NCBI RefSeq assembly: GCF_037975245.1
Contig: NC_092573.1
Location: 7,800,501-7,864,500, forward strand
Length of the DNA: 64,000 bases
From: Apostichopus japonicus
Lineage: Eukaryota > Echinodermata > Holothuroidea > Aspidochirotida > Stichopodidae
Direction of reading: 5' to 3'
Made by a program: the position numbers and the translations under genes. The notes beneath the pieces are model-generated. The model saw only the letters and a list, made by a program, of their open reading frames with translations, did not search any database and was not told where the DNA came from. Shown piece by piece: positions 60,997 to 64,000 of this stretch (positions are counted from its first letter, which is position 1; each line of letters starts with the position of its first letter).

Positions 60997-61278
60997 CTCC
61001 CAGCGATATTTTACTGACTGGAGTGACCCAATCCTCGCTGAAATTCACCTGGAAACCTCCTCAGGACTGTCAGACACAAAATGGTAACATCACCAGTTAT
61101 TCATACAAACTACAGAACGTTGATGGAGAAGAAGTGCGTACTGGAACAACGGAGAAGACTTACGTAGCTCTTGGTGATCTAGAACCGAACAGAAAATATT
61201 ACTTCATGGTGAGCGCCGTTAACTCTGAAGAAACAGGACCATACAGTGAACGCGTTTGGGAGGAAACGCGTTACAGAA
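60997..61278 (+). CDS. FN3 exon 1 (copy 2)
   Basis: The equivalent of 17910-18194. The first AG of the NAGNAG acceptor is lost (CTGAAG), leaving the AG at 60995-60996. The exon is therefore three bases shorter but in frame: SDILLTGVTQSSLKFTW, then YVALGDLEPNRKYYFMV. Donor AGAA|GTAACA. The frame is also open upstream for 55 codons, but that part is intron in the copy-1 model. Seven amino-acid changes separate the two copies. Confidence 0.75.
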
Positions 61279-61522
61279 GTAACAGTTCTTTCACTTCCTT
61301 CTTTTCTTTAAATTGGTCTCTATTACCTTCAGTTGATTGAATAAGAATAATTTTACAAATGTGTAAAACTATTATTAATTATACTGTTTAAAACTGTTTG
61401 ATCATCATGGACATTATATCACAATTATGACAAATATAAGACAAATTTGATCTCATCTAAAGCCCTACCCATTAATTATATATGTGTTTCTTTGTGTGTG
61501 TCTATGTGTACGTCTGTATTAG

Positions 61523-61816
61523 GACCCACATGTCCTGGAAATAGTCCATTGCGGTTTGGAGGAGTCTTACGGAGTACTGCAGGCACAGTTGGCAGTCGGC
61601 CATGGGGAACTGGTCAACCTATCTTTATTCTCCCTCATCACCTCCCGAAGAATCCATTCAAAAGGGGAGGTGCAGTTCTAATAGCATGGTTCGGTACAGC
61701 TAAAAACTGTGGTGGCTCTTCAGTTCCCTGCCCAGGAAGAGAAACGGAAACTCGGGTATCAAGCGCGTGCCCGATAGAGGAAGCCCCAGATGATGAATTC
61801 TCGCAGTGTAATGCAG
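61523..61816 (+). CDS. exon 2 of the FN3 gene, Cys-containing domain (copy 2)
   Basis: Same length and phase as 18447-18740. Substitutions include S to T, S to G, R to P and V to A. All cysteines are kept. The domain family is not recognised. Confidence 0.7.
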
Positions 61817-62631
61817 GTTAGATTTGCTTTGTGATCGATAACATATGACAGATTAATATGAGTCGAATTTCTTGTAGTTATTAATATCTCTAATGGTTGT
61901 GGATGAGCATAAATCTTAATTGCAATAAATCATCTATGTCTGTAAGGTGATGAGCCGGGTCATTTGGTGGTCCACTGAACTTTAATTTCACGAATTAATG
62001 TAGTTTTGAAGCCTGAGTTGGTCTGCATAGGGAATGGACATGCAAAATCTTAAGAAATCAGTCTACTTTTCTGATATATTATGCATCAAAGAGGTTTCTT
62101 TGAATGCGCAACATTAGTTATTAACAAATAAAACATTGTATTAAACCTTCGCTCGAATTATCAATTGCTTACATGGTGAAATATGGAACGAAACCCTCAG
62201 TGGTTGATGTAGCCTATATGGTCAGATTGACTTCACCTCTGGCAAAGATCAGCATATATTGTAAACACTTTTGATTTACAAATCACATCCAATAATTTCT
62301 CCAATTGCACATTCACTCATGTTCTGAAAGTGTCTATTATCAAATATATAAAGAGTAAGTAATGAAAGGTTAATGACCTTTGTCCGCTGACGCTATGTTG
62401 CCGTCACTCAAGAAGTCACAATAGCCCAGGTCAGTAGGCACCCATTTGAAGTCTATTAACCTTAAGGTTTCGGATAAATTTAAAACCTATATGGTTCAAC
62501 TTATGACATGGGGACCTTAATACAATATTCATACATTAATTGTCATATTTTCCACATGGCGTATTACAGTTTCGGCCATTTTGGCATAGTGTGGTTGTTA
62601 ATTAATTTATACATATATATCTCTTAATCAG

Positions 62632-62958
62632 CTTGTCCACGGTATTCGGATAATCCCACAAAATTTAGCAAAGAGAGTACTAATTCGTCAAATCTTCTCC
62701 TAACCTGGAGGGATTGGGACGTCACAGTTGACAGAGGTATCGGACCTATTACAGGTTACCTTCTGCGCCATGGCAAACTGGGAGAGTCTTCAACCGATAT
62801 TCAGAAGGGGCTTAGCCTGCATCATTTGTTTACTGACCTCATCGATAAGCAGTGGTACTCTTTCGAAGTTATCGGAATGACGGGCTCGTCAACTGTGGGT
62901 GGTGGATTATGTGACGGCTCTGCGTCATTCCAGGTTCAACACATTGCGGGCTGTGAAG
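62632..62958 (+). CDS. FN3-like exon 3 (copy 2)
   Basis: The counterpart of 19548-19874, 327 bp, phase 1-1, intact. Reads CPRYSDNPTKFSKES, LLLTWRDWDVTVDRGIGPIT, WYSFEVIGMTGSST. The changes are scattered substitutions without indels. Confidence 0.7.
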
Positions 62959-63118
62959 GTAGGTGGCTTCAAGTAGATGTCTATGCCAAAAAGAGGGTGG
63001 ACGACTGTTGATATAGCAAGCTTTGGTACCCTTGGTACTCGAACGATAATTGATGACATCTATTACGTGACTATTGATAAGATGGTTTCAACTACTCGAG
63101 ATTAACCGACAGTCACGA

Positions 63119-63255
<137 letters not shown>

Positions 63256-63924
63256 AACGGTTTTGCCTTTGTATGCTTCTGCAATAGTAATGGATTAACA
63301 AAGCATTTACATTCTAGGCAATATCATTCATTTTATTTCTTATTCTTTCTTGATTGACACGTTAACAACTTTATCATTTAGGGTTAGCCTCTAGGGAAGA
63401 GACGGTAGACTATCAAAATAAGGCTACACACAGATACTGTTGTCACAGTTTTCGTAATCATGTTTGGGCCTTTTATTAACTTTGATTCCTCTTACCCTTT
63501 ATATCATCAGGAGTCCCATACGTTCATGTAGTGAAACCTTTTCGGTCCATATCAAATTTAGACTGCTTCCTTCCCCTGAAAAGGGCGGATACAGTATTCA
63601 TTCATTCCAACTGTAATGTTCTTCCCACAGTTCTAAAATGGATACATTGGTAGCCTAACACATATCGCACATATAAAAAAAAATAGGTACTATGTTTTAA
63701 AATGTTTCTACATACTTGCTTATTGTACGCTCATCATCTTTGTAATTCATTATACTGTAGAAAATTCCTCAATATGTTATTGAATTCCTCAATTCGCAAT
63801 TAATTTATTTAACAAATTAAGTTTTTTTCTTGGCTCTCCTTTTAAACTCTCTTGCCAGATAATCACCTCAATTTTTACCAGAATATTATTAATCTTTTAA
63901 TATTTTAATATTTTCATTATATAG

Positions 63925-64000
63925 AACCATCAGGAAAACCAGTGAAACCACAAAGAGTTTACCGGCATAAGGGAGGGACGAGCCAAACGTCACTTGAGTT
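63925..64000 (+). CDS. FN3 exon 4 (copy 2), cut by the window edge
   Basis: Begins after TATATAG in phase 1. Reads EPSGKPVKPQRVYRHKGGTS, the counterpart of the exon at 20828. The gene continues beyond the window. Confidence 0.75.

Overview
This is an invertebrate animal genomic window, AT-rich, with spliced genes (GT-AG introns) in a dense layer of transposable elements. L1/Tx1-like, CR1/L2-like and jockey-like LINEs, Penelope-like GIY-YIG fragments, hAT-like DNA transposons and a family of extracellular fibronectin type III (FN3) genes together suggest a marine invertebrate deuterostome, perhaps an echinoderm. That assignment is inference, not proof.

Layout. The window holds two directly repeated copies of one genomic block, roughly 43-48 kb apart. 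Copy 1 runs from the left edge to about 21 kb. Copy 2 runs from about 47.9 kb to the right edge. In order, each copy carries the end of a Penelope-like element, a 303-bp tandem repeat, a minus-strand CR1/L2-like LINE, a plus-strand Tx1/L1-like LINE with ORF1 and ORF2, a non-coding segment, and a run of FN3-type exons. The copies differ by large indels: a jockey-like LINE (8.8-10.7 kb) and a 2.2-kb transposon (13.4-15.6 kb) are only in copy 1, and a 2.1-kb hAT element (47.9-50.0 kb) and a 0.4-kb open-frame segment (59.8-60.3 kb) are only in copy 2.

Host genes. (a) Phase-1 FN3 exons lie at 17.9-21.1 kb, with two decaying exons at 22.0-22.8 kb; the second set, at 61.0-64.0 kb, runs off the window. 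A signal-peptide first exon at 45.5 kb fits the second gene. A frameshifted paralogue of that first exon stands alone at 26.1 kb. (b) A compact three-exon gene for a 125-residue SnoaL/NTF2-like (DUF4440-type) protein lies at 32.5-35.3 kb.

The stretch from 35.5 to 42.0 kb is a four-level transposon nest. A TIR element with 5-bp target duplications sits in a 91-bp minisatellite. It is split by a LINE, which is itself split by a hAT MITE and by a second copy of the same TIR element, which carries a further MITE. A roughly 100-bp hairpin-containing module recurs about 14 times across several transposon families that otherwise have different ends.

All coordinates, target duplications and splice sites were read by eye. 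Family names rest on motif recognition, without database searches.
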